A stretch of DNA of 51,541 bases from Bacteroidales bacterium (GCA_003567625.1 PWZB01000134.1:1-51541); one strand, 5' to 3'; positions 27,856 through 37,350 are shown, counted from the stretch's first letter. The notes: generated by a model not told the origin, from the sequence alone. Translations and numbers: made by a program.

Positions 27856-29958
27856 TTATTGTATTTTAATACCATATGTTTTATATAGCACATCGTCGAC
27901 AACATTTTTTGGAGCTTCCTGGTAATGCGAAAATTCCATTGTTGAGGTTGCACGTCCTGAAGACAGGGTGCGCAGATCCGTAACATAACCAAACATTTCA
28001 CCCAATGGCACTTTTGCTTTTATAACCTGCATGTTCAATCTTGAAGAAATGCCGTCAAGGTGTCCTCTGCGCCGGTTAAGGTCGCTTGTTATATCTCCCA
28101 GGTAAATTTCAGGCGTAACCACTTCGAGTTTCATTATTGGCTCCAGTAATATATAATTTGTCTTTTTACTTGCGTTTTTGAATCCGATTTGCGCTGCAAG
28201 TTCAAAAGACAATGAATCCGAATCAACACTGTGATACGAACCATCTAAAAGTTTTATTTTCAGGCTGTTTAGTGGATATCCTGCTAAAACGCCATTAGAC
28301 ATTGCCTGCTTGAATCCTTTTTCAATTGCGGGTATGAACTCATTGGGGATATTGCCGCCTTTGATCCGATTAATGAATTGTAATCCGGAAATTCCTTCAT
28401 CAGCCGGACTCATTTCAAAGGTTATATCAGCAAATTTTCCTTTTCCGCCTGATTGTTTTTTATAAATCTCGCGATGTTTAACGCTTGTTGTTATTGCTTC
28501 TTTGTAGGCTACCTGGGGAGAGCCCTGATTGCATAATACATTAAACTCCCTTTTAAGCCTGTCGAGCAGGATCTCAAGGTGCAGTTCACCCATGCCGCTA
28601 AGAATGGTTTGTCCGGAATCTTTATCTATTTTTATTTTAAATGTTGGGTCTTCTTCTGCCAGTTTTTTCAGTGCCAGGGCAAGTTTATCAATATCGGCTT
28701 GTGTTTTGGGCTCAACGGCGATGCTTATAACGGGCTCGGGGAATTTTATGGATTCGAGTAAAACAGGATGTTTATCATCAGTAAGTGTATCGCCTGTGTT
28801 GATATTTTTAAATCCTACTGCTGCTCCGATGTCGCCTGCATAAATCTGCTCTATCGGATTTTGCTTATTGGCATGCATTTGTAAGATTCTTGAAATACGC
28901 TCTTTTTTTGCTGTAGAAACATTCAAAACATGAGAACCTGCTTTCAACGAACCCGAATAAACTCTGAAAAAAGCCAATCTCCCCACATAAGGATCGGTAG
29001 CAATTTTGAAGGCAAGTGCAGCGAAAGGCCCGTTAATATTGGCTTTGCGTGTTTCGGGTTTTTTCGTCCTGGGATGAATACCGCTAATTCCTTCAACATC
29101 AATTGGAGACGGAAGAAATTTTACAACAGCATCAAGTAACAGTTGTATTCCCTTATTTTTGAAGGCTGAACCACAAACTACCGGAGTTATACGTCCGGCA
29201 AGTGTTGCCTGCCTAATAATGGTTATCATATCTTCCTTGGAAATATTGTTCGGGTTTTCCATAAATTTTTCCAGCAACTCATCACTTTCTTCAGCACAGC
29301 CCTCAATAAGATTCATTCTATATTCAGAAACGTTTGATTTCATTTCTTCGGGAATAGGTATCTCATTGAATTTCATTCCGAAGGATTTTTCGTCCCATAC
29401 AAAGGCTTTTTCTTCCAACAAATCTATAATACCTTTGAAGTTTTCTTCTTCACCAATGGGCAACTGTATTGGGACGGCATTCATTCCTAATTGTTCTTTT
29501 ATCTGGGAAATTACACCAAAAAAATCGGCACCCGCTCTATCCATCTTATTGATAAAACTTATACGGGGAACTTTATATTTATCAGCTTGCCTCCAGACTG
29601 TTTCTGATTGTGGTTCTACACCACCAACAGCGCAAAATAATGTTATTCCACCGTCCAATATTCTGAGCGACCGTTCTACCTCAACAGTAAAATCAACATG
29701 TCCCGGTGTGTCAATAATATTAATCTTGTATTGTTGCCCGTTATATTGCCAGTAAGTAGTAGTAGCAGCCGAGGTAATTGTAATACCTCTTTCCTGCTCT
29801 TGTTGCATCCAGTCCATGGTTGCCGCACCATCATGTACTTCACCCATACGGTAATTAACGCCGGTATAAAACAGAATACGTTCTGTAGTAGTGGTTTTAC
29901 CGGCATCAATATGAGCCATAATACCTATGTTTCGCGTATATTTTAAATTCCTTTCCAT
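27856..29958 (-). CDS. fusA: Elongation factor G
   Basis: This 700-residue GTPase drives translocation of tRNA and mRNA and, with RRF, ribosome recycling. G1 is [10 protein letters not shown], switch II is DTPGHVDF and the base-specificity motif is NKMDRAGAD. The G' insert, domain II, domain IV (with the [31 protein letters not shown] stretch) and domain V ([26 protein letters not shown]) are all present at full length. It is between rpsG (43 bp) and rpsJ (28 bp), the canonical str-operon location. Confidence 0.98.
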   Translation of the reverse strand: MERNLKYTRNIGIMAHIDAGKTTTTERILFYTGVNYRMGEVHDGAATMDWMQQEQERGITITSAATTTYWQYNGQQYKINIIDTPGHVDFTVEVERSLRILDGGITLFCAVGGVEPQSETVWRQADKYKVPRISFINKMDRAGADFFGVISQIKEQLGMNAVPIQLPIGEEENFKGIIDLLEEKAFVWDEKSFGMKFNEIPIPEEMKSNVSEYRMNLIEGCAEESDELLEKFMENPNNISKEDMITIIRQATLAGRITPVVCGSAFKNKGIQLLLDAVVKFLPSPIDVEGISGIHPRTKKPETRKANINGPFAALAFKIATDPYVGRLAFFRVYSGSLKAGSHVLNVSTAKKERISRILQMHANKQNPIEQIYAGDIGAAVGFKNINTGDTLTDDKHPVLLESIKFPEPVISIAVEPKTQADIDKLALALKKLAEEDPTFKIKIDKDSGQTILSGMGELHLEILLDRLKREFNVLCNQGSPQVAYKEAITTSVKHREIYKKQSGGKGKFADITFEMSPADEGISGLQFINRIKGGNIPNEFIPAIEKGFKQAMSNGVLAGYPLNSLKIKLLDGSYHSVDSDSLSFELAAQIGFKNASKKTNYILLEPIMKLEVVTPEIYLGDITSDLNRRRGHLDGISSRLNMQVIKAKVPLGEMFGYVTDLRTLSSGRATSTMEFSHYQEAPKNVVDDVLYKTYGIKIQ

Positions 29959-30001
29959 GAACTTATATGATCAACACAATGTTAATTAAGATTCTTTTTT
30001 A

Positions 30002-30469
30002 TTAAAACCTGAAGTGTGAAAAAGCTTTATTGGCTTCGGCCATACGGTGCATATCTTCTTTTCTTTTAAATGAACCACCCTCTTCTTTGCTTGCAGCGAT
30101 GATTTCGCCGGCAAGTTTATCAGAGAGGTTTTTTTCACTTCTTTTCCTGGCAAAAAATATCATGTTTTTTATGCCTATCGAGATTTTTCTGTCAGGCCTT
30201 ATTTCTGACGGTATCTGGAATACAGCGCCACCTATTCGCCGACTTCTTACCTCTACAGAAGGTGTAACATTTGCCAGTGCTTTTTTCCATAGTTCAAGCC
30301 CGTCTTCTTTAGTTTTTTCTGATACAATGTCTATGGCATCATAAAACTTTTTAAATGCAAGATTCTTTTTACCCTGTAGCATAATGTTATTTACAAACTT
30401 TGTAACCATTTCATCATTATACCTTGGGTCAGGAAGTAAAATTCTTTTTTTTGGCTTAGCTTTTCTCAT
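30002..30469 (-). CDS. rpsG: Small ribosomal subunit protein uS7
   Basis: This 155-residue protein starts 30S head assembly and contacts E-site t[52 protein letters not shown] and [29 protein letters not shown] are the S7 signature blocks. The C-terminal end [19 protein letters not shown] is conserved. It lies 51 bp after rpsL and 43 bp before fusA. S7 represses the str operon in E. coli; no matching structure was checked here. Confidence 0.97.
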   Translation of the reverse strand: MRKAKPKKRILLPDPRYNDEMVTKFVNNIMLQGKKNLAFKKFYDAIDIVSEKTKEDGLELWKKALANVTPSVEVRSRRIGGAVFQIPSEIRPDRKISIGIKNMIFFARKRSEKNLSDKLAGEIIAASKEEGGSFKRKEDMHRMAEANKAFSHFRF

Positions 30470-30520
30470 TATTTTATATTGCTTTTACCTGTTTGCTGTT
30501 TTACTTATATTCAAATCTTA

Positions 30521-30904
30521 TTATTTTTTATCCTTTTTCGGACGCTTTGTGCCATATTTTGACCTTCGTTGCGATCGTCCTTCAACACCGCTTGTGTCAA
30601 GTGCCCCACGAACTATATGATATCTGACACCCGGCAAATCCTTAACTCTTCCGCCACGCATCAAAACAATTGAGTGTTCCTGAAGATTATGACCTTCGCC
30701 GGGTATGTAAGCATTTACTTCTTTACCATTGGTAAGTCTTACACGTGCTACCTTACGCATAGCCGAATTCGGCTTCTTCGGAGTTGTAGTATATACTCGT
30801 ACACATACCCCGCGGCGTTGCGGACATGAATCCAAAGCAGGCGACTTGCTTTTTCCTGTCATTTTTTTGCGCCCTTTGCGAACCAATTGTTGTATTGTTG
30901 GCAT
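30521..30904 (-). CDS. rpsL: Small ribosomal subunit protein uS12
   Basis: This 127-residue protein sits at the decoding centre. The region [37 protein letters not shown] and the downstream [14 protein letters not shown] are intact. The lysines equivalent to E. coli K42 and K87, where substitutions confer streptomycin resistance, are lysine here, the wild-type residues. It is the first gene of the 20-kb ribosomal block, and a promoter box lies about 87 bp upstream. Confidence 0.98.
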   Translation of the reverse strand: MPTIQQLVRKGRKKMTGKSKSPALDSCPQRRGVCVRVYTTTPKKPNSAMRKVARVRLTNGKEVNAYIPGEGHNLQEHSIVLMRGGRVKDLPGVRYHIVRGALDTSGVEGRSQRRSKYGTKRPKKDKK

Positions 30905-31319
30905 ACTTATTAGTTAATAATTTTTTATATTATAGACAAAACATTCTTATTATTAGCAAATTAATAATAATAACTAAGTTTTTGGGAGTGCAAAGGTAAA
31001 AATATATTTTTTAAAACCAATAATGATTTTAAAAAATACCCCGAAAATTATAAGGATGGATGATATTTTAACCTCATTCCTGTTTTACTTTCAACAAATA
31101 AAACAACCCTAAAAAACAAGGGCACAAAAATATAAAACTTTTTTTATTTACCAATCAATTATTTATGTTTTTTATCAAAAGGATTTTTTCATTGAATGAT
31201 CTTTTGCTTAAACCGGGATATTTGCAATACGGAAGTATGGATAACTGAAGTTTGTAAAAAGAAAATTATGTTGGCCATAATTGCTTTATCAAACTTTAAC
31301 AGGTTGTCATCGGTTGCTT
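30905..31319. other. Intergenic region containing the str-block promoter
   Basis: No gene is visible in these 415 bp. They contain the predicted promoter of the ribosomal block (30991-31020). The remaining AT-rich stretch extends to the 3' end of the arsenate-reductase-like gene, where I see no good terminator, so transcription from that gene could enter the block. Confidence 0.5.
30991..31020 (-). promoter_or_regulatory. Candidate main promoter of the rpsL-eno block
   Basis: The minus strand reads a -7 box TACCTTTG (30991-30998) followed by CA. TTGG, one mismatch from TTTG, lies 18 bp upstream (31017-31020). Transcription would begin near 30984, giving an approximately 80-nt leader before rpsL. 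Confidence 0.6.
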
Positions 31320-31748
31320 CTATATGTTTAATTTCAAAACTTTTTCATTATAGAATTCTTTGAACTTTTCCATTATCTGGTCGCGGATTTTTCGATAGTA
31401 ATCCAATTCTTCATCTTCATTGCCTTTGAAAATAGCAGGATCCTTAAAACCAAAATGTGCTCTTTGCTTGACGTTACCGCTGAAAACAGGGCATGATTCA
31501 TTTGCATCGTCACAAACTGTAACAATATAATCAAATGATTTATCAATATAGTCATCAACATGAACCGGAATATGATTGCTTATATCTATACCAACCTCAT
31601 GCATTACTCTCACCGCAACAGGATTTACCTCTTTTTCGGGTTTTGTGCCGGCTGAATAAACAACCAAAGCAGGATCAAAACTTTTTAAAAAACCATGAGC
31701 CATTTGGCTACGGCATGAATTTCCAGTGCATAAAACAAGTATTTTCAT
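31320..31748 (-). CDS. Arsenate reductase of the thioredoxin-coupled, low-molecular-weight phosphatase type
   Basis: This 142-residue cytosolic enzyme has a P-loop CX5R formed by C7-TGNSC-R13, and redox cysteines C79 and C86. The spacings 7-79-86 equal the S. aureus pI258 ArsC triad (10-82-89), which reduces arsenate by a disulfide cascade regenerated by thioredoxin. The catalytic acid lies in KDPAIF (D103). Alone, without arsR or an efflux gene next to it, it may instead serve as a protein tyrosine phosphatase, but the cysteine pattern favours arsenate. A promoter is predicted directly upstream. Confidence 0.85.
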   Translation of the reverse strand: MKILVLCTGNSCRSQMAHGFLKSFDPALVVYSAGTKPEKEVNPVAVRVMHEVGIDISNHIPVHVDDYIDKSFDYIVTVCDDANESCPVFSGNVKQRAHFGFKDPAIFKGNEDEELDYYRKIRDQIMEKFKEFYNEKVLKLNI

Positions 31749-31774
31749 AATCGAATTTTTTCAGATATTCGCAT

Positions 31775-31803
31775 CAAATTTAAAAATTTTTTTATTAAAC
31801 AAA
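31775..31803 (-). promoter_or_regulatory. Candidate promoter of the arsenate reductase gene
   Basis: On the minus strand a TTTG -33 box (31800-31803) and TAAATTTG -7 box (31775-31782) are spaced by 17 bp. The predicted start is about 20 bp upstream of the ATG. Confidence 0.5.
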
Positions 31804-31844
31804 TTTTTCAGCCTGATTAATTCATAGTTAAGGGTGACGGGTTT

Positions 31845-31944
31845 ACCCCGTTAAATAACAAAGTGATATATTATACAGGTTTAGATCATTAGCTAGATGT
31901 TGATTAAAACATCAATAATTTTAAAATAGTTTATTTAACGGGGT
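31845..31944. mobile_element. Small palindromic MITE-like element, family 2, copy 1
   Basis: The left end ACCCCGTTAAATA (31845-31857) is the exact reverse complement of the right end (31932-31944), and pairing can continue a few bases inward. The 100-bp element has no coding capacity and contains an inner hairpin (GATGTT/AACATC around 31897-31914). It sits inside degenerate GGGTGAC/GAACGGG repeat units. A second copy with the same ends, ACCCTGTTAAATA, is at 33924-33987. Confidence 0.75.
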
Positions 31945-31959
31945 GAACGGGTGGTGAGA

Positions 31960-32043
31960 GGTAATCGGTAATCGGTATGATTTCAGTCGGCATTAAATAT
32001 TCGTAATTCGTAATTCGATAAATTAACATATTCGTAATTCGGT
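31960..32043. repeat. Two further heptad arrays (GGTAATC and ATTCGTA)
   Basis: Positions 31960-31980 are three GGTAATC-type units (GGTAATC, GGTAATC, GGTATGA). Positions 31999-32019 are ATTCGTA, ATTCGTA, ATTCGAT, and 32030-32043 ATTCGTA, ATTCGGT. The unit sequences differ from the ACCCGTY family, but the period is again seven. Confidence 0.8.
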
Positions 32044-32204
32044 ACATTAAAAAACTTTCGAGCTTGTGATTTGGGATTTCAATTTTTTCTTACTATTTTT
32101 CGCTTTCAAATTGATCATTTGCTTGCATTTTCTTCCTATAGCTTTGGATGCAAGCAAATTACATCACTTTTTTGCTATTTAATTAAGTTTTATAAGATTT
32201 TATT

Positions 32205-32212
32205 TATTTTTG
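32205..32212 (+). promoter_or_regulatory. -7-like box (TATTTTTG) before the BCCT transporter
   Basis: The box matches TAnnTTTG 21 bp before the ATG, which would leave a very short leader. A TTTG lies at 32171-32174, but the 30-bp spacing is too long, so this remains tentative. Confidence 0.35.
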
Positions 32213-32233
32213 TTGATAGAGAGTTGTTATATA

Positions 32234-33832
32234 ATGGTTAATAAATTATCGGGTGTAATAAAAAAGGTTTTTTTTCAATTGACAAAAAAGGTTAATCCTC
32301 CTGTATTTTTTGGAGCTGCAATAGGTGTTTTAGTAATCATTATTTATGGTGCTGTATGGACTGAATCTGCGGGAGTATTGTTTGAAAGGATTTTGAATTT
32401 CATAACCAAATACTTTGGTTGGTATTATGTTATTTTGGTTTCTTTTTTTCTTCTTTTTGTAATTTGGTTGTATTTCAGTAATTACGGAAAAATTCGTCTT
32501 GGGGGTGAAAATTCAAAACCTGAGTTTAATCGTCTTAGCTGGTTTTCGATGCTGTTTGCAGCCGGTATGGGTATGGGACTTGTATTTTGGGGTGTTGCCG
32601 AGCCAATTATGCATTATGCGGAGCCGCCAATGGCAGAGCCAAAAAGCATGGATGCTTTTAGGGAAAGTATGCGTTTTTCCTTTTTTCACTGGGGTTTTCA
32701 CCCCTGGGCTATATATATTATTTTTGCAATAGGGATATCATATTTCCATTTTCGCCATAAACTTCCTTTAGCACCACGTTCACTTTTTTATCCGATCCTT
32801 GGAGAAAAGATATATGGTTGGGTTGGTCATGTTATTGATATTTTTTGTACACTGGGTACATTATTGGGTGTGGCAACTTCTCTTGGTCTTGGTGCTATGC
32901 AACTCAATTCGGGCATAAATGTCCTTGCCGGAATACCTTATAATACAGATATGCAGGTTGTTATTATAATCATTATTACAATAGTAGCTGTAATTTCAGT
33001 AGTTTCAGGATTAGCCAGGGGTATAAGGTATTTAAGCATAACGAATGTTTTTTTACTGTTCATTCTTTTAGTATTTATTTTTTTTGCCGGTCCTACGCTT
33101 TTTCAGCTTAAAATATTTGTAACAACTTTCGGTGATTATGTTCAGCAAATAATAAATACAAGTCTTTGGCTTGATTTACGACCTGATTCGGACTGGCAGT
33201 CTAACTGGACTCTTTTTTACTGGGGCTGGTGGCTTTCATGGTGTCCTTTCGTAGGTATTTTTATAGCCCGGATTTCAAGGGGGCGCACGATACGGGAGTT
33301 TATTTTTTTTGTATTTCTCATTCCCGTTATAGTTACTTTTCTGTGGTTTTCGGTATTTGGTGGTACAGCCATGCACATAGAAATATTCGGAAGCGGTGGT
33401 ATAACTGCCATTGTACAGGAGAATGTGGCTATGTCGCTACATGCACTTTTGGATAATCTGCCTTTAGCTCAAATAACACAATGGATAGGAGTTCTTTTGA
33501 TTATTATATTTTTTATCACCTCATCCGACTCCGGGTCTTTGGTAGATTGCTTGGTAACCTCAGGTGGAAATCCAGAACCTCCGACCGGTTTACGTGTTTT
33601 TTGGGGCGTATCTGAAGGAGCAATGGCAGCAGCATTGTTAATTGCCGGCGGGCTAAGTGCTTTGCAAACTGCCTCTGTTTCAGCAGGATTGCCCCAGAGT
33701 ATTATTGTTCTGGCTTGTTGTTACAGCCTGGTAAAAGCATTAAGAAAAGATCACGCCATAAAGGGTGTTCCCGACCTGGAAAAACTCAAAGGTGATACAA
33801 AAAAGGATGAAGATGAAAATGAGAAAGAGTAG
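32234..33832 (+). CDS. BCCT family (betaine/carnitine/choline) transporter
   Basis: This 532-residue protein has about twelve membrane helices. It carries the glycine-rich AAGMGMGLVFWGVAEPIMHY segment and the tryptophan-rich family signature FYWGWWLSWCPFVGIFIARISRGRTIREF, so it is a secondary transporter for quaternary ammonium solutes such as glycine betaine. The methionine-containing glycine motif resembles the sodium-coupled members. The C-terminal cytosolic tail is short and highly charged and lacks the long osmosensing extension of BetP. I use ATG 32234; an upstream TTG eight codons earlier is possible. Its role is probably osmoprotection or choline/betaine uptake. The TAG stop is joined directly to a MITE-like repeat. 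Confidence 0.9.
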   Translation: MVNKLSGVIKKVFFQLTKKVNPPVFFGAAIGVLVIIIYGAVWTESAGVLFERILNFITKYFGWYYVILVSFFLLFVIWLYFSNYGKIRLGGENSKPEFNRLSWFSMLFAAGMGMGLVFWGVAEPIMHYAEPPMAEPKSMDAFRESMRFSFFHWGFHPWAIYIIFAIGISYFHFRHKLPLAPRSLFYPILGEKIYGWVGHVIDIFCTLGTLLGVATSLGLGAMQLNSGINVLAGIPYNTDMQVVIIIIITIVAVISVVSGLARGIRYLSITNVFLLFILLVFIFFAGPTLFQLKIFVTTFGDYVQQIINTSLWLDLRPDSDWQSNWTLFYWGWWLSWCPFVGIFIARISRGRTIREFIFFVFLIPVIVTFLWFSVFGGTAMHIEIFGSGGITAIVQENVAMSLHALLDNLPLAQITQWIGVLLIIIFFITSSDSGSLVDCLVTSGGNPEPPTGLRVFWGVSEGAMAAALLIAGGLSALQTASVSAGLPQSIIVLACCYSLVKALRKDHAIKGVPDLEKLKGDTKKDEDENEKE

Positions 33833-33881
33833 AAAAACTTCATAAAGTCAAACTTTTATCTATAATTGAATAATGAAATAA

Positions 33882-34021
33882 CAAAAATCAAATTACAAAT
33901 TGCAAATAACAAATTACAAATTCACCCTGTTAAATAGCTGATGATTGCATATTATGTGCGTAATTAATAGTGTATATTTAACAGGGTAAATCCCAATATT
34001 CAATTATCAAATTACAAATTC
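33882..34021. repeat. CAAATTA heptad array split by a palindromic element
   Basis: Six units, CAAAAAT, CAAATTA, CAAATTG, CAAATAA, CAAATTA, CAAATTC, fill 33882-33923. After the nested element, CAATATT, CAATTAT, CAAATTA and CAAATTC fill 33994-34021. Oppositely oriented units follow at 34042-34062 (CAAATTT, CAATTAT, CAAATTT on the minus strand). Confidence 0.9.
33924..33987. mobile_element. Small palindromic MITE-like element, family 2, copy 2
   Basis: The ends ACCCTGTTAAATA (33924-33936) and TATTTAACAGGGT (33975-33987) are perfect inverted repeats. The left boundary falls exactly after a complete CAAATTC unit, so it looks like an insertion into a heptad array. Its total length is 64 bp, compared with 100 bp for copy 1; the interiors are different. 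Confidence 0.75.
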
Positions 34022-34303
34022 GGGTTTGTTTAGGTAATTGAAAATTTGATAATTGAAATTTGTTTACTCACTTAATGTTTAGTTTTATATGTGTTCGTTG
34101 TCTCGCAATGTTACTCCCTTCGGTCGTGGTCTCCCTTTGGTCGGCACGCTCGGCAGAGATTTATTATTTGAAAACTGTTATTTATATTTTGCTATTTGGT
34201 GCTTCTTTAAATCTAAGTTAGACTTTATAGACAGACTCTAATTATCATCCCTGAGTTAGCAATTTACTTTAATCTGTAGTATTCTTATAATTACGTGAGA
34301 ATT

Positions 34304-35470
34304 TTACCCTGCAAGGTATTCCCGCAAGACTTTTATAAGGCGGTCAACATCACTGCGATCGTTGAAAAAATTAACCGACAAACGTATGTTTTGGTTTCTG
34401 ATGGCTGCAAAAACCCCTTTATCTTTAAGATATAGAGCCATGGCTTGATTGCAGTACCCTGGAATATCAATACTGACAATCCCTGTTCGTTCTTTTTTGT
34501 TTGCCAGCGGACTTTTAATTTCTACAGGCAATTTGGAAAGTTCTTCTGTCATGTAACCGGTAATCTCCATTATTCTTTCTCTTATCTTTTTAAAACCGAT
34601 GTTGTTCATATATTCGAAAGCGGTTTTAGCGCCTAAAAGTACCTGGTGATTCATGGTGCCGAATTCATATTGCCTGGCTGTTTCATATTGTTTGAATTTT
34701 TCATTTTTTTGTACCGGGATAAAATCGTAATCGGGTGGTAGTACTGATAGCCATCCTGTTATAGGAGCGGGAAACTGTTTGCGGTAATTTGGTGTGGTAA
34801 AGAAAAGACTTCCAACATGACCGGCACAACCCCATTTATGCAAAGATGCAGCCATTACATCGACAGACATTTTTTTCACATCTACCGGAAAAACCGGAAA
34901 ACCTTGTGTGGCATTAACAATGAATAACAAACCTTTTTCTTTTGCTTTTTTGCCAAGTGTTTCCAGATCCTGGCGAAAGCCGGAACTGTAATTCACGTAT
35001 GAAGTTATTATTGCCTTGGTATTTTCATCAACTGAATCAATGATGTGGTCAACAGGATAACGGTTATCCGGCAAAGGCTTTACATATCTGATCTTTATAT
35101 CCTGTCCTTCAAATGGTACATTGGTAGCAGGAAACTCATCATACATGGTTATTATATTAAATTTTTTGCCGAAAGCTTTTTTCAAGGATAGTGCCACAAG
35201 GGATAAAGCAACAGATGTGTTTGGCAGGAATGTTATATTTTCACCGCCTGTATTAATAATTCTTCCAAGTGTATCGTAGAACTTTCTGATAGATTCAGCA
35301 TCTTCTTCCCAGCTTATGTCACCATACCGGCAAAGCTTTGAATACTTATCACAAACGGTTTCATAAACCGGCATGGGTAGGGGAGACATTCCGGCACTCT
35401 GAAAAAAAGCAAGGTTATCCGTTACGGGAAAATCTTTACGTATTTTTTTCCAGTCAGTTTCTTTTTTCAT
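34304..35470 (-). CDS. PLP-dependent aminotransferase, class V fold
   Basis: This 388-residue enzyme of the cysteine desulfurase/isopenicillin-epimerase fold group has the PLP-binding lysine in ASLHKWGCAGHVGSLFF. The family substrate-side Thr/Asn-rich NTSVALSLVALSL and the aspartate-like VNATQGFPV region are present. No cysteine sits in the usual desulfurase loop near the C-terminus, so it is probably not an IscS-type sulfur donor. Substrate unknown. I use ATG 35470; a GTG three codons upstream is an alternative. It overlaps the end of cvpA by 17 bp and is the last gene of a holA-cvpA-aminotransferase run. Confidence 0.8.
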   Translation of the reverse strand: MKKETDWKKIRKDFPVTDNLAFFQSAGMSPLPMPVYETVCDKYSKLCRYGDISWEEDAESIRKFYDTLGRIINTGGENITFLPNTSVALSLVALSLKKAFGKKFNIITMYDEFPATNVPFEGQDIKIRYVKPLPDNRYPVDHIIDSVDENTKAIITSYVNYSSGFRQDLETLGKKAKEKGLLFIVNATQGFPVFPVDVKKMSVDVMAASLHKWGCAGHVGSLFFTTPNYRKQFPAPITGWLSVLPPDYDFIPVQKNEKFKQYETARQYEFGTMNHQVLLGAKTAFEYMNNIGFKKIRERIMEITGYMTEELSKLPVEIKSPLANKKERTGIVSIDIPGYCNQAMALYLKDKGVFAAIRNQNIRLSVNFFNDRSDVDRLIKVLREYLAG

Positions 35471-36038
35471 TGATTTCACCGGTTAAATGGTTCGACAGGT
35501 TTAATTTAATACTATTATTACTTGATATATTTTTTAATTTTTGTCTGATGTTAAAATTCAAAAAATCTCTTTCCGGCAGCAGTGATGGTGCAAAATTTGA
35601 AACCGGATTATAAAGGAGACTATTATTGCGTTTTGTTTCGGATAAAAATTCCAGGTTAGCGTTGAGCATATTGACAAAAATTAGCAAGATGCTTAGTATG
35701 AAAGCCGTTTTAACAAATCCTGAAAATATGCCGGCAATTCGGTTAAAAATATTTGGAAGTATCATTTTGAATAATCTTTCAACTATTTTTCCCAATAGAT
35801 ATACTGCCATTAGTACAACTATAAAAATAATAATGAAGCTTATGATCTTGATTGTCATAATATTAACATCCAGAAGCCCGTCAATTATCAAACCTATAAT
35901 GTCTGAAATCAATACTGCCAGGAATATACCAACAATCAGTCCAGCAAGTGAAGCTACTTCTAAAATAAAGCCCTTCCGGAACCCGCGGATAGCCCCAAGT
36001 GCAAGTGGAATTGCCAATATTATATCAAGATAGTTCAT
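35454..36038 (-). CDS. CvpA family membrane protein
   Basis: This 194-residue protein starts MNYLDIILAIPLALGAIRGFRKGFILEVASLAGLIVGIFLAV, the typical CvpA N-terminus. Four membrane helices (about 5-22, 28-48, 62-85, 101-122) are followed by a soluble C-terminal part of about 70 residues. In E. coli CvpA is needed for colicin V export and envelope stress tolerance; its biochemical role is unclear. I use ATG 36038; an upstream frame adding ten codons lacks support. It lies 60 bp after holA and overlaps the aminotransferase gene. Confidence 0.85.
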   Translation of the reverse strand: MNYLDIILAIPLALGAIRGFRKGFILEVASLAGLIVGIFLAVLISDIIGLIIDGLLDVNIMTIKIISFIIIFIVVLMAVYLLGKIVERLFKMILPNIFNRIAGIFSGFVKTAFILSILLIFVNMLNANLEFLSETKRNNSLLYNPVSNFAPSLLPERDFLNFNIRQKLKNISSNNSIKLNLSNHLTGEINEKRN

Positions 36039-36098
36039 TTGCAAATGTTTTGAATAAGTTATAAACAAAAAACCGATTCATATTTTTGTCAGACATTT

Positions 36099-37127
36099 TC
36101 ATGACCTGTGTATTATTTTATACGTCAGTTCTTTCAAAAGTTCACCATGGCCGGTTCTTACATTGCCAATTCCTTTCGATTTCACATCATATTGCCGAAG
36201 GTATGAAAATATATTAATAATGCTTCTATAGTTGTAGTTTGAAGCTGCTTTTTTATATTCTTTAACGAAGAAAGGGTTTACGGAAAGTTTTGAAGCAACA
36301 TTTTTTTCTTGCTTATTTGCTAATGAGTGGTAAATTAACAATTTCGAAAAATATTTGTACAACATAGTAAGGATAAAGCCGATATAGTGGTCTTTAGGGT
36401 TCGATTCGAAATAAAAAACAATACGGAAAGCTTTTATCTCATTTTTTTCTCCCAGTGCCTTCTGAAATTCAAAAATATTATAGTCTTTGCTGATACCAAT
36501 GTTTTCTTCAATAATTGCCGTCGTAATTCTTTCGCCTTTATTTAAACCAATAAACAGTTTGTTTATTTCATTAACAATTTTTGAAAGGTTGTTTCCCAGG
36601 TAATCTGCCAGAAGTTGTGTGGCTACCGGTTCTATCAAATAGCCTTTGCGTCTGACATAATCTGATATCCAGTCGGGAATTCTATAGTCGTATATTTTTT
36701 TACTTTCGTATAATATGCCGTTTTTTGCTATTGCTTTAGCTGCTTTTCTTCTTGTATCAATCTTTTTGTATTTATAGCAAAAAACAAGGATAGTGGTTTT
36801 TTGGGGATTTTCGAAATAGCTTACATATTCGTTCATTTTCTCTTCAAAGCGTTCCTTGTTTTGTTCCAGGTTCTGTGCTTCCCTCACTATAACCACCTGG
36901 TGGTTAGCCATCATTGGATAGCGCCTGGCAGTGCTTATTATGGTATTAAAATCAGTGTCTTTTCCATAAAAAATGCTTTGATTAAATTCCCGCTCTGATT
37001 CGTTAAGAACATTTTTTTCAATGTAATTGGATAAAGCATCAATATAATATGGTTCTTCACCCATAAGAAAATAGACAGGGTAATATATTTTGTTGCGTAG
37101 ATCTTTAATGACATTTTCAATTTTCAT
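36099..37127 (-). CDS. holA: DNA polymerase III delta subunit
   Basis: This 342-residue clamp-loader subunit opens the beta sliding clamp. The N-terminal PVYFLMGEEPYYIDALSNYIEKNVLNESEREFNQSIFYGKDTD is the family start. The degenerate AAA+ domain contains RRYPMMANHQVVIVREAQNLE and LVFCYKYKKIDTRRKAAKAI. The lid and collar domains have ADYLGNNLSKIVNEINKLFIGL and FEFQKALGEKN. It is on the minus strand, divergent from the HsdR-N gene and upstream of cvpA. Length is normal. Confidence 0.9.
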   Translation of the reverse strand: MKIENVIKDLRNKIYYPVYFLMGEEPYYIDALSNYIEKNVLNESEREFNQSIFYGKDTDFNTIISTARRYPMMANHQVVIVREAQNLEQNKERFEEKMNEYVSYFENPQKTTILVFCYKYKKIDTRRKAAKAIAKNGILYESKKIYDYRIPDWISDYVRRKGYLIEPVATQLLADYLGNNLSKIVNEINKLFIGLNKGERITTAIIEENIGISKDYNIFEFQKALGEKNEIKAFRIVFYFESNPKDHYIGFILTMLYKYFSKLLIYHSLANKQEKNVASKLSVNPFFVKEYKKAASNYNYRSIINIFSYLRQYDVKSKGIGNVRTGHGELLKELTYKIIHRS

Positions 37128-37202
37128 TTGTATAAAATATATTTAACGTACGGATTTTTAATAAAGTATATTTGTTAATATTTGCGTTTTTAGTTCTTAA
37201 CC

Positions 37203-37330
37203 CATGAAGCCCTCATGCTTTATTGTTCCCTTCGGTCACGAGATCGGTTACTCGCTTTGCTCGTGAGATCGCTTCGCTAAGTTCGCTAAGTTCATGTTCT
37301 TTTTGAACGTTTAGTTAATGAGGGTTTCAT
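37203..37330. repeat. 128-bp palindromic cassette with nested hairpins
   Basis: The outer arms are CATGAAGCCCTCAT (37203-37216) and ATGAGGGTTTCAT (37318-37330). Inside are CACGAGATCG and its partner CTCGTGAGATCG (about 37238-37272), a doubled TTCGCTAAG, and a small GTTCA/TGAAC hairpin (37291-37309). It is much GC-richer than the flanking DNA and shares TCCCTTCGGTC with 34120-34130. It looks like a non-coding repeated element. Confidence 0.6.
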
Positions 37331-37350
37331 CTGTATCTGTTTGTTTTTTA

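Larger units (their letters stand above)
31749..32233. other. Repeat-rich intergenic region between divergent genes
   Basis: These 485 bp hold the promoter of the arsenate reductase (31775-31803), a 100-bp palindromic element (31845-31944), three heptad-repeat patches, and a -7-like box before the transporter gene. No coding sequence is supported. Confidence 0.7.
33830..34241. mobile_element. MITE-like element, family 1, copy A (with nested family 2 element)
   Basis: The right end GACTTTATAGACAGACTC (within 34217-34241) is the reverse complement of the family left end. The left outermost dozen bases have decayed, but ATAAAGTCAAAC (33842-33853) and the following stretch to about 33888 match copy B. 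Inside are heptads CAAATTA (33882-33923 and 33994-34021) and inverted heptads (34042-34062), the nested element 33924-33987, and a GC-richer patch with CCCTTCGGTCG. It starts at the BCCT stop codon and lies between convergent genes. No transposase is present. Confidence 0.75.

Noticed and set aside
31320..31748. Complete arsenic resistance operon
   Set aside because: No arsR, arsB/acr3 or arsA gene is adjacent; only a single reductase-type gene is present.
31749..34303. Complete insertion sequence around the repeats
   Set aside because: No transposase frame occurs between any of the inverted ends; they are non-autonomous at most.
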